Source: Nocardia pseudovaccinii NBRC 100343
Lineage (GTDB): Bacteria > Actinomycetota > Actinomycetes > Mycobacteriales > Mycobacteriaceae
Assembly (NCBI RefSeq): GCF_001613225.1
Contig: NZ_BDBY01000250.1
Span: 1 to 64,000, forward strand
Direction: 5' to 3'
Length of the DNA stretch: 64,000 nt
In this document: positions 52,702 through 61,560 of the stretch, piece by piece
Layout of the letters: each line of letters begins with the position of its first letter
Numbering within the stretch: the first letter of the stretch is position 1
Translations under genes and position numbers: made by a program
Notes under the pieces: generated by a model
Database searches by the model: none
What the model saw: only the letters and a program-made list of their open reading frames with translations
Told to the model about the DNA's origin: nothing

Positions 52702-54138
52702 ATGGACACTCCAGCCACCATCGAGGTCCGCAACCCTCGATCCGGTGAGATCGACTACCGGATCACTCCGCCGACCGAGGCCGAGCTCCGCGACATCGCG
52801 GCAAGTCTGCGCGAAGCGCAGCGCGGGTGGAGCGCGCGGCCGCTCGAAGAACGGCTGGAGATCATGCAGCGATGGGCGAACGTGATCATCGAGCACGCCA
52901 CGGCGATCGGTGCCGCCGAGGCCGCGGACACCGGTCGGCACGAGCTTTCATATCAGATTCCGCACCAGGTCGCCGCCTCGATCCAGGGCTGGTGCAAGAT
53001 CGCTCCGGCGATCCTGCGCGCAGGGTCGCTCGAGGGCAGAAGCAGCACGGCGCCGAATGTGGGTTTCACGACCCAGCTCAGTCCCTACCCATTGCTCGGG
53101 GTGATCAGCCCGTGGAATCACCCGTTCAACGCGTCGGTGCTCGATGCCATCCCGGCGCTCATCGCAGGCTGTGCTGTCCTTGTGAAGCCCAGCGAAATCG
53201 CGCCGCGGTTCGTCGAGCCGGTGGTCGAGTCGCTCCGGCAAGTCCCCGAGCTGGCCGCGGTATTCCAGTATGTGACCGGTGACGGGCGGACCGGCCAGCA
53301 ATTGATCCAGTGCGTCGACTCCGTGTGCTTCACCGGCAGCGTCACGAACGGACGTAAGGTCGCCGAGGCATGCGCGGCCAGATTCATCCCGGCGTTCCTC
53401 GAGATGGGCGGGAAGGACGCCGCAATCGTGACCGCGAGCGCGGACCTCGACCGTGCGGCCACCTCGGTGCTGCGTTCATCGGCTTGGTGCACCGGGCAGA
53501 TCTGTTTTTCCACCGAACGGGTCTATGTGGAGGCGTCCGTACACGACGAGTTCGTCGCCGCGCTGGTGCGCAAGGCGAACGAGCTCGAGCTGAGCTACCC
53601 CGACCCGCACGCAGGGCACCTTGGTCCGTTCATCCTCGGCAGGCAGGCTGCCACCGTCGACGCCCACATCGACGATGCCCTCGCCAAGGGCGCACGGCTG
53701 GTCGCCGGCGGCAAGAGCCAGAATCTCGGGGGCGGCCACTTCATGAAGGCGGGCGTACTCGTCGATGTCACCCACGATATGCGGATCATGACGGAGGAGA
53801 CGTTCGGGCCTGTCACTCCCGTCATGCGGTATACCACCGAGGAGGAGGCGCTCGCGCTCGCGAACGACTCCGAATACGGCTTGTCCGCGGCGGTCATCGC
53901 GGGTGACGTAGCCGAGGCCCGCAGGCTCGGCGAGCAGTTGAACGCGGGCGCGATCGCGCTTCAGGACGCCGGCCTCAGCATCATGATCGTTCGAGACGCC
54001 GAGAAGAACTCGTTCAATCAGTCCGGCCTCGGCGGCTCGCGTATGGGGCCCAATGGGCTGCTGCGCTACTTCCGCAAGAAGGCGCTGATCGTCAACGAGA
54101 CAGAACCCATGAGCATCCTGGCGATGGGCTATCAGTAA
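52702..54138 (+). CDS. Aldehyde dehydrogenase family protein
   Basis: 478 aa. GVISPWNHPFNASV (catalytic Asn region), FTGSVTNGRKVAE (cofactor), LEMGGKDAAIV (Glu) and CTGQICFSTERVYV with the catalytic Cys. Oxidises an aldehyde to acid or acyl-CoA. 84 bp behind the FadD-like gene, with an AGGAGAG ribosome site. Confidence 0.93.
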   Translation: MDTPATIEVRNPRSGEIDYRITPPTEAELRDIAASLREAQRGWSARPLEERLEIMQRWANVIIEHATAIGAAEAADTGRHELSYQIPHQVAASIQGWCKIAPAILRAGSLEGRSSTAPNVGFTTQLSPYPLLGVISPWNHPFNASVLDAIPALIAGCAVLVKPSEIAPRFVEPVVESLRQVPELAAVFQYVTGDGRTGQQLIQCVDSVCFTGSVTNGRKVAEACAARFIPAFLEMGGKDAAIVTASADLDRAATSVLRSSAWCTGQICFSTERVYVEASVHDEFVAALVRKANELELSYPDPHAGHLGPFILGRQAATVDAHIDDALAKGARLVAGGKSQNLGGGHFMKAGVLVDVTHDMRIMTEETFGPVTPVMRYTTEEEALALANDSEYGLSAAVIAGDVAEARRLGEQLNAGAIALQDAGLSIMIVRDAEKNSFNQSGLGGSRMGPNGLLRYFRKKALIVNETEPMSILAMGYQ

Positions 54139-54442
54139 GGAGCCTCTGCCCGGTGACCCGGCCGCCGAAATAACCACCCAAAGGCCGGGGCGGTTTAATG
54201 AATATATGACGGACGGACCAACCAGTAACTACGGCCGAGTCCAAAGTCCGCGCAGCGGAGCGAACAGGAGTCCAGAAATGCGGAGGAGGCAGCCCCGGGT
54301 CGCGGGAAGGAGAAATCCCCAGGTCCGCCACCAGGCGGTAGGACCAGACGGTGACCGCGTGACCCCAGCGGCGGTCGCGGTGGACGCCACGGGTGTCGCA
54401 CGCTCGGTGACCAGCCTGCGGCTCACCACCTCGGTGAACAGG

Positions 54443-54904
54443 ATGTATGACCTCGACACCGCGACCGCCGACCGAGTAGTGCTCGCGGGTTTGCTGCTGC
54501 GGGCCCGTGAGCTGCTGCTGCGCGAGCTCGATACCGTACTGAGCCCACTCGGGACATCGCACGCCAAGTATCAGGTGCTCGCCGTGGTGTGCCCGGAGCC
54601 CGAAGGTCTTCAACTCCGAGAGATCGCCGCGCGCGCATCGGTCCATCCGACCACCATGACCGCCACGATCGACCGCCTCGTCCGTGGTGGTTTGATCGAG
54701 CGTCGCGCGGATCCCAACGATCGGCGTGGCATCCTGGCGGTCGCGACACCAGAGGGTCGCGCCCTGTACGAGCGCGCTCACAGGGAGCTTTCCGCGATCC
54801 AGTACGGCTTGGCCGACCTCGACTCCGATACCACCAAGAGCCTCCTCGACGGCTTGGACAGAGTCGCTGCCGTGCTCGAACGCCGAGATACCGCAAGCGA
54901 ATAG
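54443..54904 (+). CDS. MarR-family transcriptional regulator
   Basis: 153 aa from ATG at 54443. The frame opens at 54206, so a longer form with an atypical basic N-terminus is possible, but MarR proteins are usually about 150 aa. Winged helix: LGTSHAKYQVLAVVCPEPEGLQLREIAARASVHPTTMTATIDRLVRGGLIERRADPNDRRGILAVATPEG. The recognition helix is VHPTTMTATIDRL, the wing DPNDRRG. The only DNA-binding regulator inside the catabolic block, hence the lead candidate for the P1-P6 sites. Confidence 0.82.
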   Translation: MYDLDTATADRVVLAGLLLRARELLLRELDTVLSPLGTSHAKYQVLAVVCPEPEGLQLREIAARASVHPTTMTATIDRLVRGGLIERRADPNDRRGILAVATPEGRALYERAHRELSAIQYGLADLDSDTTKSLLDGLDRVAAVLERRDTASE

Positions 54905-54919
54905 GGCGCGACAACCAAA

Positions 54920-55888
54920 TCACCGACCTGACGATGCTCGGCCGGGTTCGAGGAGATCACGGCACAGCAGTCGCGCAGCGGACACGACCACGTGGGGGGC
55001 TTCCCATGGCACGAAGTGCCCGCAGTCGCGGATGAGGAACGGACCGAGATGCCTTGGGAACACCAGTGCGGCGATGCGGTCGAAGTCGGGCGCGACCACC
55101 CGGTCGCTGACTCCGAATAGCACGAGAACCTCGACATCGGGATTGCGCGTCAGTCGCGTGGGTGCGGAGCGAGCTGACGCCGAGAACACGCTCTCGTAGG
55201 GCCCGAAGCTCGCTCGCAACTTGGCGGCGTCCATGAACGGGGCCGCATGGAACTGCACTATCGGCGAGATATCGACACGCTCACTCTCGCCGTCCCCGAT
55301 GAACGCCCCCGGGTGTGCCCAGAAGCGTGAGGTGTAAAAGGTCGCGATGTAGCGGCATCGCTTGGCGGGCGTGTCGAGTTCGGCCGCCAATCCATCGGCG
55401 TCGGTCCCCTGTCGGAGGTAGTAATCGCGCGCCTCACGGGGTGAGCGGGTCCGCAGGTGCGACATGGTCTCGCGGTCGTACGGCAGCGGGCAGTTGAACA
55501 GCACCATCCGCTGGACCAGGTCGGGAAACCGCAGGGCCAGATCCTGGGCGATCGGCCCGCCCAGGTCGCCTGCGCATACCACGACTCGCTCGTGCCCCAG
55601 CCCGCGGACAAGGTCGTGCATGTCGAGGCTGTGGGCGGCGACATCGTGATAGCCATCGGGCCCGATCTCGCTATCGCCGAAGCCGCGCAGGTCGGGCACG
55701 ATGACCTCGAAACCGGCGGCCGCCAGCGGCTCGATCACCCGCCACCAGATGCGCTTGGTCTCCGGCCAGCCGTGGATGCAGAGCAGTGGCACCCCGCCGA
55801 CTCCCTCGCGCACGAACGCCTGCCGGAACCCGCGGCCGTAGTGGTCATGGATGGCGAACCGGCTCGGATCGATCTCGGTCAATGTCAT
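54920..55888 (-). CDS. Alpha/beta hydrolase, epoxide hydrolase-like
   Basis: 322 aa from ATG at 55888. HGWPET (oxyanion), nucleophile elbow VVCAGDLGGPIA with Asp (not Ser), cap domain, FGVSDRVVAP acid and RDCGHFVPWE His. The Asp nucleophile suits epoxide hydrolase or dehalogenase. Convergent with the MarR gene, 15 bp between ends; its promoter lies in the P1 region. Confidence 0.87.
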   Translation of the reverse strand: MTLTEIDPSRFAIHDHYGRGFRQAFVREGVGGVPLLCIHGWPETKRIWWRVIEPLAAAGFEVIVPDLRGFGDSEIGPDGYHDVAAHSLDMHDLVRGLGHERVVVCAGDLGGPIAQDLALRFPDLVQRMVLFNCPLPYDRETMSHLRTRSPREARDYYLRQGTDADGLAAELDTPAKRCRYIATFYTSRFWAHPGAFIGDGESERVDISPIVQFHAAPFMDAAKLRASFGPYESVFSASARSAPTRLTRNPDVEVLVLFGVSDRVVAPDFDRIAALVFPRHLGPFLIRDCGHFVPWEAPHVVVSAARLLCRDLLEPGRASSGR

Positions 55889-55985
55889 ATCCCCATTCCG
55901 TGGCGTGGCTGCCTTGCAACGATTGTCCGCAGCTCGATGGCCGATCGGACTGTGCGTGTGCGCTCCCTTCAGCACTGTGATTCGA

Positions 55986-56020
55986 TTGACAGGCTATAAG
56001 ATTGTCGCATAGCCTAGTAT
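55986..56020 (+). promoter_or_regulatory. Promoter/operator P1
   Basis: TTGACA (55986-55991), 18 bp, TAGCCT, and GGCTAT...ATAGCC inverted arms (55992-55997 and 56009-56014). It aligns with P2 (TTGACTGGATAGGCGAT...) and the reverse of P3. Directs transcription toward amidohydrolase copy 3; the divergent hydrolase starts about 100 bp away on the other side. Confidence 0.65.
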
Positions 56021-56116
56021 CTGCTGGTGCCGCAGAATCTCCACCGGATTTCGAAAGATTCCGCCCGGCGGGGTGTCAATGTCAACGGCTGTGGCGAGCG
56101 CAATGGAGGGTTTCGT

Positions 56117-57469
56117 ATGAACAGCGACGACTACATCTTGATCAGTGTGGACGACCATGCGATCGAACCGCCGGACATGTTCGAGGGGAGGGTTCCCCGG
56201 AAGTTCGCCGAAAAGACACCCTTCGTGCGGCGCGACGAGAACGGCCACGACTGCTGGATCTACGAGGGCAATGTTTTACCCAACTTCGGCTTGAATGCCG
56301 TCGCCGGCCGTCCGAAAGAGGAGTACGGCATGGAGCCGAACTCCTTCGACGACATGCGCGTCGGCACGTTCGACGTCCATGAGCGGGTCAAGGACATGAG
56401 CGCGAACGGCGTCCTGGCGGCGCTGAACTTCCCGACCTTCGCCCGGTTCGCCGGGCAGACGTTCCTGACGAACGCCGATAAGTCTCCCGATCAGGCGATG
56501 GCAATGGTCCGGGCCTATAACGACTGGCACCTCGAGGGGTGGGCCGGTCAGTACCCCGATCGGTTCGTGCCCTGCGGTATTACCCCGCTGTGGGATCCGC
56601 AACTGCAGGCGCAGGAGGTGCGTCGACTCGCCGAGCGGGACTGTCACGCGGTGACCTTCTCTGCCAACCCGTACAAGCTCGGCCTCCCGTCACTGCACAG
56701 CTCCAGCTGGGATCCGTTCTGGGCCGCATGTGAGGAGGTCGGGACGGTGGTCTGCATGCACCTCGGATCGTCGTCGTCGGTCTCGATGACGGCGCCCGAC
56801 GCCCCGTACTCCGTGCAGATGACAGGCACCGCGATCACGCTGTTCGACACCGCGGCCGACCTGATTTGGTCGGATGTATTCAAGAAGTTCCCCAACTTGA
56901 AGATCTCGCTGTCCGAGGGCGGCATCGGCTGGGTTCCCTACTTCCTCGAGCGGGTCGACTACACCTACACTCAGCACGGCGCATGGACCGGAGCCGACTT
57001 CGGCGATCGCATGCCCAGCGATGTCTTCAAGTCCAACATCATCACCTGTTTTATCGACGACCATTTCGGCATCGCCAGTCTCGACACAATGAACACAGAC
57101 ATGGTGACGTGGGAATGCGATTACCCGCATTCGGACTCCACATGGCCGCGCTCGCCCGAGGCGCTCGCCGCGCACTTCGACGACAGTGTCTCCGACGAGG
57201 TCGTCAACAAGATCACGCACGCGAACGTGCTCGATCTCTACTCGTTCGACCCGTTCAAGATCCGGCCGCGGGAACGCTGCACCGTCGCTGCACTGCGCGC
57301 GGAGGTCGCCGGACGCGACGTGTCGGCGGTATCCCATGAGCGCCACCGCGGGCCCAAGGTCACCACGATCGGCGGCATCATCTCGACCGGGTACCGCAGC
57401 GAGTCCGAGCAAGCTAAGGAAGTGGCCCGCTACAACGAGCGCCAGGCCGCCGCCGAAGCGGCTCGGTAG
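56117..57469 (+). CDS. Amidohydrolase-2 family protein (DDHxxE type), copy 3
   Basis: 450 aa from ATG at 56117 with GGAGGG upstream; an in-frame GTG at 56027 lies too close to the P1 promoter to be the start. ISVDDHAIEPPDMF, CMHLGSSS, SEGGIGWVPYFLERVDY, and WECDYPHSDSTWP as in the other copies. It has an extra 45-residue C-terminal tail rich in Arg/Glu. Next gene is the CoA-transferase. Confidence 0.9.
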   Translation: MNSDDYILISVDDHAIEPPDMFEGRVPRKFAEKTPFVRRDENGHDCWIYEGNVLPNFGLNAVAGRPKEEYGMEPNSFDDMRVGTFDVHERVKDMSANGVLAALNFPTFARFAGQTFLTNADKSPDQAMAMVRAYNDWHLEGWAGQYPDRFVPCGITPLWDPQLQAQEVRRLAERDCHAVTFSANPYKLGLPSLHSSSWDPFWAACEEVGTVVCMHLGSSSSVSMTAPDAPYSVQMTGTAITLFDTAADLIWSDVFKKFPNLKISLSEGGIGWVPYFLERVDYTYTQHGAWTGADFGDRMPSDVFKSNIITCFIDDHFGIASLDTMNTDMVTWECDYPHSDSTWPRSPEALAAHFDDSVSDEVVNKITHANVLDLYSFDPFKIRPRERCTVAALRAEVAGRDVSAVSHERHRGPKVTTIGGIISTGYRSESEQAKEVARYNERQAAAEAAR

Positions 57470-57478
57470 GCGAGCCCA

Positions 57479-58681
57479 ATGTATGACGTACTCGAGGGGG
57501 TACGCGTTGTCGAGGTCTCGGCGTGGATGTTCGCGCCCAGTTGCGGCGCAATCCTCGCAGACTGGGGCGCCGACGTACTCAAGATCGAAATGGTTGAAGG
57601 CGGCGACCCCTATCGCGGATATTTCGCCACCGGCACGGTCGCTCCCGCGATCGAGTTGGCCAACCACGGCAAGCGCAGCCTGGCAGTGGACCTGCGGACT
57701 TCGGAGGGCCGTGGGGTTCTGTCGAAAGTGCTGCGCGACGCCGACGTCTTCGTGACGAGCCTGCTCACCGAATCGCGCAAGCGACTGCGCATCGACCTCG
57801 ATGACATCCGCGCCGACAATCCGAAGATCATCTATGCCCGCGCCACGGGCCAGGGCACCCGAGGCCCCGACGCCGAAGTAGGCGGCTTCGACCTCGCCTC
57901 GGCGTGGGCTCGCTCCGGCATCGCCAACTACTTGACGCTGCCGAGTGCCGCCCAACCCGTGCATCAGCCGGGCGGGACCGGGGACTGTGTCGGCGGGATC
58001 AGTCTCGCCGGTGCTGTCGCCGCCGCGCTGTACAAGCGTGAACGAAAAGGCGTGCCGTCCGAAATCGATACCTCGCTGCTACACGCTGGTCTCTGGATGT
58101 TCGCGGTGGTGCTCAACATGGAGGCCAACCGCGGCGTCGGCGGTGTCGACATGACGCGGGGCAGCCGGACCGCGGTGCCGAACCCGCTGGTGAACTCGTA
58201 CCGGACCAAGGATGACCGGTGGATCTGGTTGGTGGTGCTGCAGCCCGACCCGCACTGGCGCAGTTTCTGTGAGCACATCGGCCGGCCTGAGCTGGCGGCC
58301 GATGAGCGCTTCGCGACGTTCGAAGCGCGGGCAGGCAATCGCGGCGAGTGCATCCGCGAACTCGACGAGGCTTTCGCATCGGCCACGTTGGACGAGTGGC
58401 GCGAACGGCTCGCCACCTTCAGCGGGGTCTGGTCGGTGTGTCAGACGGTGCCGGAGGTCTTGTCCGATCCGCAAGTCATCGCGAACGGCTACCTGTCGTC
58501 CATCGATGGTCACGGGGTCGAGGCGCGCAGCGTGACGCCGCCGGTGCAGTTCGATCGGGCACCGCTCGGGCCGGTCGCCGCCGCGCCTGCGCACGGCCAG
58601 CAGACCGAAGAGGTGCTCCTGGAGCACGGCTATTCGTGGGACGACATCGCTGCTCTGAAAGATCTCGGCGCGATCCTGTGA
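57479..58681 (+). CDS. CaiB/BaiF family III CoA-transferase
   Basis: 400 aa. N-terminal VLEGVRVVEVSAWMFAPSCGAILADWGADVLKIE and the catalytic Asp in GGFDLASAWARSG, with IDTSLLHAGLWM. Transfers CoA from a donor thioester to a free acid, an alternative to the FadD ligase. Nine bases after the amidohydrolase gene. Confidence 0.93.
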   Translation: MYDVLEGVRVVEVSAWMFAPSCGAILADWGADVLKIEMVEGGDPYRGYFATGTVAPAIELANHGKRSLAVDLRTSEGRGVLSKVLRDADVFVTSLLTESRKRLRIDLDDIRADNPKIIYARATGQGTRGPDAEVGGFDLASAWARSGIANYLTLPSAAQPVHQPGGTGDCVGGISLAGAVAAALYKRERKGVPSEIDTSLLHAGLWMFAVVLNMEANRGVGGVDMTRGSRTAVPNPLVNSYRTKDDRWIWLVVLQPDPHWRSFCEHIGRPELAADERFATFEARAGNRGECIRELDEAFASATLDEWRERLATFSGVWSVCQTVPEVLSDPQVIANGYLSSIDGHGVEARSVTPPVQFDRAPLGPVAAAPAHGQQTEEVLLEHGYSWDDIAALKDLGAIL

Positions 58682-58742
58682 CCATCGCTGGTTCCGGTCG
58701 CCGTGCCGGCCCGAGCTCAGACAGCCCGATCGAAGGATGACA

Positions 58743-59120
58743 ATGTCCGAAACTGTCGAATCTACCGCCTCGATCAGAGCCTTGCGAGCAGAGGTTCTCG
58801 CGGCCCTCAGTCCGAAGGTCGCCGGTGTCGCTCCCGATGTCGGCAAGTTCGCGGCGAGCTTCGCATACGGGGAGATCTGGCCCAGGCCGGAGCTCTCGCA
58901 GCGAGACCGCAGCATCGCGACCATCGCCGCACTGGTCACGCTCAGTTGCGCCGAAGAGCTCAAGCTGCACACACTGCGTGGTCTGGCCAACGGTCTCACG
59001 AAGACGGAGATCGGCGAGATCTTGACCCAATTGATCCCTTATGTCGGCTTCCCGCTCGTTGTGTCGGCAGCAGAGAAGATCGCCGATCTGATGGAGCGAG
59101 CGGAAGTCGCCGAATCCTAG
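58743..59120 (+). CDS. Carboxymuconolactone decarboxylase-like protein
   Basis: 125 aa from ATG at 58743 (GAAGGA upstream); another ATG is six bases earlier. Single CMD domain: FAYGEIWPRPELSQRDRSIATIAALVTLSCAEELKLHTLRGLANGLTKTEIGEILTQLIPYVGFP. No CxxC. Third CMD protein near an amidohydrolase. Ends before a strong hairpin. Confidence 0.9.
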   Translation: MSETVESTASIRALRAEVLAALSPKVAGVAPDVGKFAASFAYGEIWPRPELSQRDRSIATIAALVTLSCAEELKLHTLRGLANGLTKTEIGEILTQLIPYVGFPLVVSAAEKIADLMERAEVAES

Positions 59121-59127
59121 GGGTGAA

Positions 59128-59163
59128 ACTCAGCGCTGAGCACATCCATGCTCAGCGCTGAGT
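59128..59163 (+). terminator. Bidirectional terminator hairpin
   Basis: Perfect 15-bp arms ACTCAGCGCTGAGCA / TGCTCAGCGCTGAGT around CATCCA, between the CMD gene and the converging cupin gene. Confidence 0.8.
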
Positions 59164-59206
59164 ACACCTGTCCGAGTGACGAGTCGCGTTGCGCTACCTC
59201 TGGGAA

Positions 59207-59686
59207 TCACACCCGAGGCGCGCCGACCATGAAGATGGCCATGACACACGCCTCCGATGTCTTATTCCGCCAGTGGTGGAGATTGCCGCCCTGCACGAGA
59301 CAATCCCCGGTTGCGAGTTCGACTTCGTCTCCGTTGCCGAGCACGAGGGTCACCGTCCCCGAGAGCACCGCGATGCAATCGATGGTGTCGGTTTGGTGCA
59401 TGCCGGCCGGGTTCTCTCCGGCGCTCTCGGGAGGCAGCTGCCAGATCAGGAAGCGAATCGCGCCCGTCGGCAACAATCTCTGGTCTGCTACCTCCGTCAA
59501 TCCCTCGGTGGCCGAACGAACCGGAACTTGCGGAGCGCGATCGTTCTGCCAGACGGTCGCGATCGCCCATCCCGCAATGTTCGGCAGCGCCCTGACTTCT
59601 GTGACCGCGCCGTCGCCGAGTATTGATGCGTCGCCGACATCGTCGACTCCGGTGATCACCCGACGAACGACAAGCTCTCCATCCAC
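59207..59686 (-). CDS. Cupin-domain protein
   Basis: 159 aa from a GTG with ribosome site GGGAGGT. Cupin motif 1 is loosely present (GMHQTDTIDCIAVLSGTVTLVLGNGDEVELATGDCLVQGG) and motif 2 reads LHHWRNKTSEACVMAIF. Metal-binding His and Glu are partly conserved. Divergent from the double-cupin gene at 59908, with the P6 site between. Reaction unknown. Confidence 0.8.
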   Translation of the reverse strand: MDGELVVRRVITGVDDVGDASILGDGAVTEVRALPNIAGWAIATVWQNDRAPQVPVRSATEGLTEVADQRLLPTGAIRFLIWQLPPESAGENPAGMHQTDTIDCIAVLSGTVTLVLGNGDEVELATGDCLVQGGNLHHWRNKTSEACVMAIFMVGAPRV

Positions 59687-59775
59687 GTGCTGACCTCCCG
59701 ATCCAGTGCTACGGCTGAAGCCGACCAGCCCCACCCTCTTCCGAGGTCGGGGGGCGGAATTCGGCCGTCCGACAG

Positions 59776-59806
59776 TTGATATGCTATCAAAATATCTGTT
59801 AGCCAA
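59776..59806 (-). promoter_or_regulatory. Operator-like site P6 between divergent cupin genes
   Basis: Contains the 15-bp palindrome TTGATATGCTATCAA and, on the minus strand, GATAGCATA followed by A-rich sequence, as in P2 (GGATAGCATACTAA). The TTGACA-like box is poorly placed. Weaker member of the P family. Confidence 0.4.
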
Positions 59807-59907
59807 CTTTATCTTGACGACATCTGTTATGCATACCTATAGTCGGAATACCATGTTGGGCCACACTTATTGCCAGGTGCGGCGAATATCGATCAATGGG
59901 GAACACT

Positions 59908-60813
59908 ATGGGCAGCGCGGCCAGCAAAACCAGTCGACCACTCCCGGTGGCGCACGGTGAGGTTCTAGCGCCCGGCGTCACTCTGACACGCCTGGAACCC
60001 GGTGGCGCGAACGGGCCCGACGACGTCGTGCACTCCGATGTCATCGGAGGTCTGACGTGGCAGGACCTGTGGTATCTGGGGGCCGATGATGACGAGTTCC
60101 GGATGTGCATCCCCGACATCAGGATGCCCGCCAACCAGATCTGGCCACTGCACTGGCACGACGACTGGATGTTTATCACCGTGCTCGACGGCTCGGTACT
60201 TGTCGGCGACTGGGTGATGAAGCGCGGAGACACCCTTGTCGCCGCGCCGTACGTGGAATACGGGCCGATGGTGAACGGTCCCCGAGGTTGTCAGCTGCTG
60301 GAAATCTTCGCACGGAACAAGAAGGGCGGCGGCTACGCCGCCGAGTACCACGACCATCCGACCCTGGTCGGTCCGGGTCGGCTCATGTACCGGCCGGGGA
60401 TTTTCAAGCACGGTCCGGCAGGCGCCTTCAACTTCGGTTCACGGCCACCCGGTGCCGAACAGAACCAGGGCAACCAGACGATGAAGATCGATGGGACACC
60501 TGGGCTCGTCAAGGGCAGCCTGACCGATGCCGGACGCTGGGATCTCGGCCCGAGTGACGATCCGGATCGCGGCGTTGCCCTGAGCACCAGGCTGGCGCCA
60601 GGTGAGACGATTCCCGCACACGAACTCAGCGACTGGCGCTGGTCTCTTGTGACCGAAGGCGATCTGACATTGGGCGAACGTCGTCTAGACGTCGACGACA
60701 TCGTGATCACCGAACCGAACATCGAGGTACCCGAAGCCGTGGCGGGATCCGATGGCGCGCAACTCCTCGAGCTCTGCCGCACGGTGGCCGCGGAAACGCG
60801 CTTGTTCACCTGA
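59908..60813 (+). CDS. Bicupin protein
   Basis: 301 aa from ATG at 59908 (GGGGAA upstream); ATG at 59896 is in frame. First cupin: PLHWHDDWMFITVLDGSVLVGDWVMKRGDTLVAAPYVEYGPM with the His-His metal motif; second, weaker: LAPGETIPAHELSDWRWSLVTEGDLTLGERRLDVDDIVI. Probably a metal-dependent oxygenase or isomerase, or a ring-cleavage helper, of the catabolic block. Confidence 0.82.
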   Translation: MGSAASKTSRPLPVAHGEVLAPGVTLTRLEPGGANGPDDVVHSDVIGGLTWQDLWYLGADDDEFRMCIPDIRMPANQIWPLHWHDDWMFITVLDGSVLVGDWVMKRGDTLVAAPYVEYGPMVNGPRGCQLLEIFARNKKGGGYAAEYHDHPTLVGPGRLMYRPGIFKHGPAGAFNFGSRPPGAEQNQGNQTMKIDGTPGLVKGSLTDAGRWDLGPSDDPDRGVALSTRLAPGETIPAHELSDWRWSLVTEGDLTLGERRLDVDDIVITEPNIEVPEAVAGSDGAQLLELCRTVAAETRLFT

Positions 60814-60866
60814 GGAAATTGCTGGACGACTCCATTGGCGCGACGAGAGCTGCGGAGGAAGTTGTG

Positions 60867-61178
60867 ATGAAACCGAGCGTAGGGCAGATGCTCGCCAGCA
60901 CGGTCGACGCGACGACGGTGATCGTCGTTCGCTGGCCGGAGGATGATCTGGAGATCACCTGCGGTGGCGCGGCGATGGTCGATGCGAAGGGGCCGAAGAC
61001 CGGGACCACCGGTACCCCGGATCCGGGGCAGATGGACGGTTCGCAGCTCGGGAAGCGTTACGCCGATGATGAACTCGGCGTGGAGTTGCTGTGCACGAAG
61101 GCGGGGCAAGGCACGCTTGCGTTGAACGGTGTTCCGCTGCCGCTCAAAGGTGCCAAGCCGCTGCCGGCTTCGGACTGA
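60867..61178 (+). CDS. Conserved-looking small protein of unknown family
   Basis: 103 aa from ATG at 60867, with GGAGGAA upstream. Compact soluble pattern of alternating strands (TVIVVRWPEDDLEITCGGAAMV, GVELLCTKAGQGTLALNGVPLPL) suggesting a small beta-rich domain. I recognise no family. Its position after the bicupin suggests the same operon. Two Cys (in ITCGG and ELLCTK) could coordinate metal. Confidence 0.65.
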   Translation: MKPSVGQMLASTVDATTVIVVRWPEDDLEITCGGAAMVDAKGPKTGTTGTPDPGQMDGSQLGKRYADDELGVELLCTKAGQGTLALNGVPLPLKGAKPLPASD

Positions 61179-61194
61179 CCGCGCTGATCTTCGG

Positions 61195-61560
61195 TTGGGG
61201 CGACCTCGACCGAGCAGCGTGTCACGTGAGATGGTTCGGACCAGGGCAGTCCCGCCACGGTGACGGAAGAACGCCAGCCGACTGGCCCCGTCCTCACGGG
61301 AAGTGACTTGCAGACTGACGATTTCGGGTAGCCGCCGTTGTTGGCACTGGCGGCGATCAGGGCGTGAACGTTGACCACGCGACCGTCTTCCCGGACTTTT
61401 CAACACCACCGCATCGGCCGTGACGAATGTGTAGGACCTTGGCCGAGCGGGCGGGTTCGGAACGCCTCGACCGGTGCATCGAGTTCGTGGGCCATCATTG
61501 AGACCTGAGACTTGGAAAGCATTGTGGTACTGAGGGATTCGACAAGTTTCTAGATGCTGC
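61195..61560 (-). mobile_element. Decayed IS256-family transposase fragment
   Basis: Split over two or three frames: KLVESL, SKSQVSMMAHELDAPVEAFRTRPL, TFVTADAVVLK, VVNVHALIAA, then EIVSLQVTSREDGASRLAFF. These are the N-terminal and central parts of mutator-type (IS256) transposases, in order, with frameshifts and a stop. The DDE domain is missing. Inserted into, or joined to, the IS110 remnant next to it. Confidence 0.75.

Noticed and set aside
56027..56116. GTG start 90 bases earlier for amidohydrolase copy 3
   Set aside because: Too close to the P1 promoter; the ATG at 56117 has a GGAGGG site and begins the family sequence.
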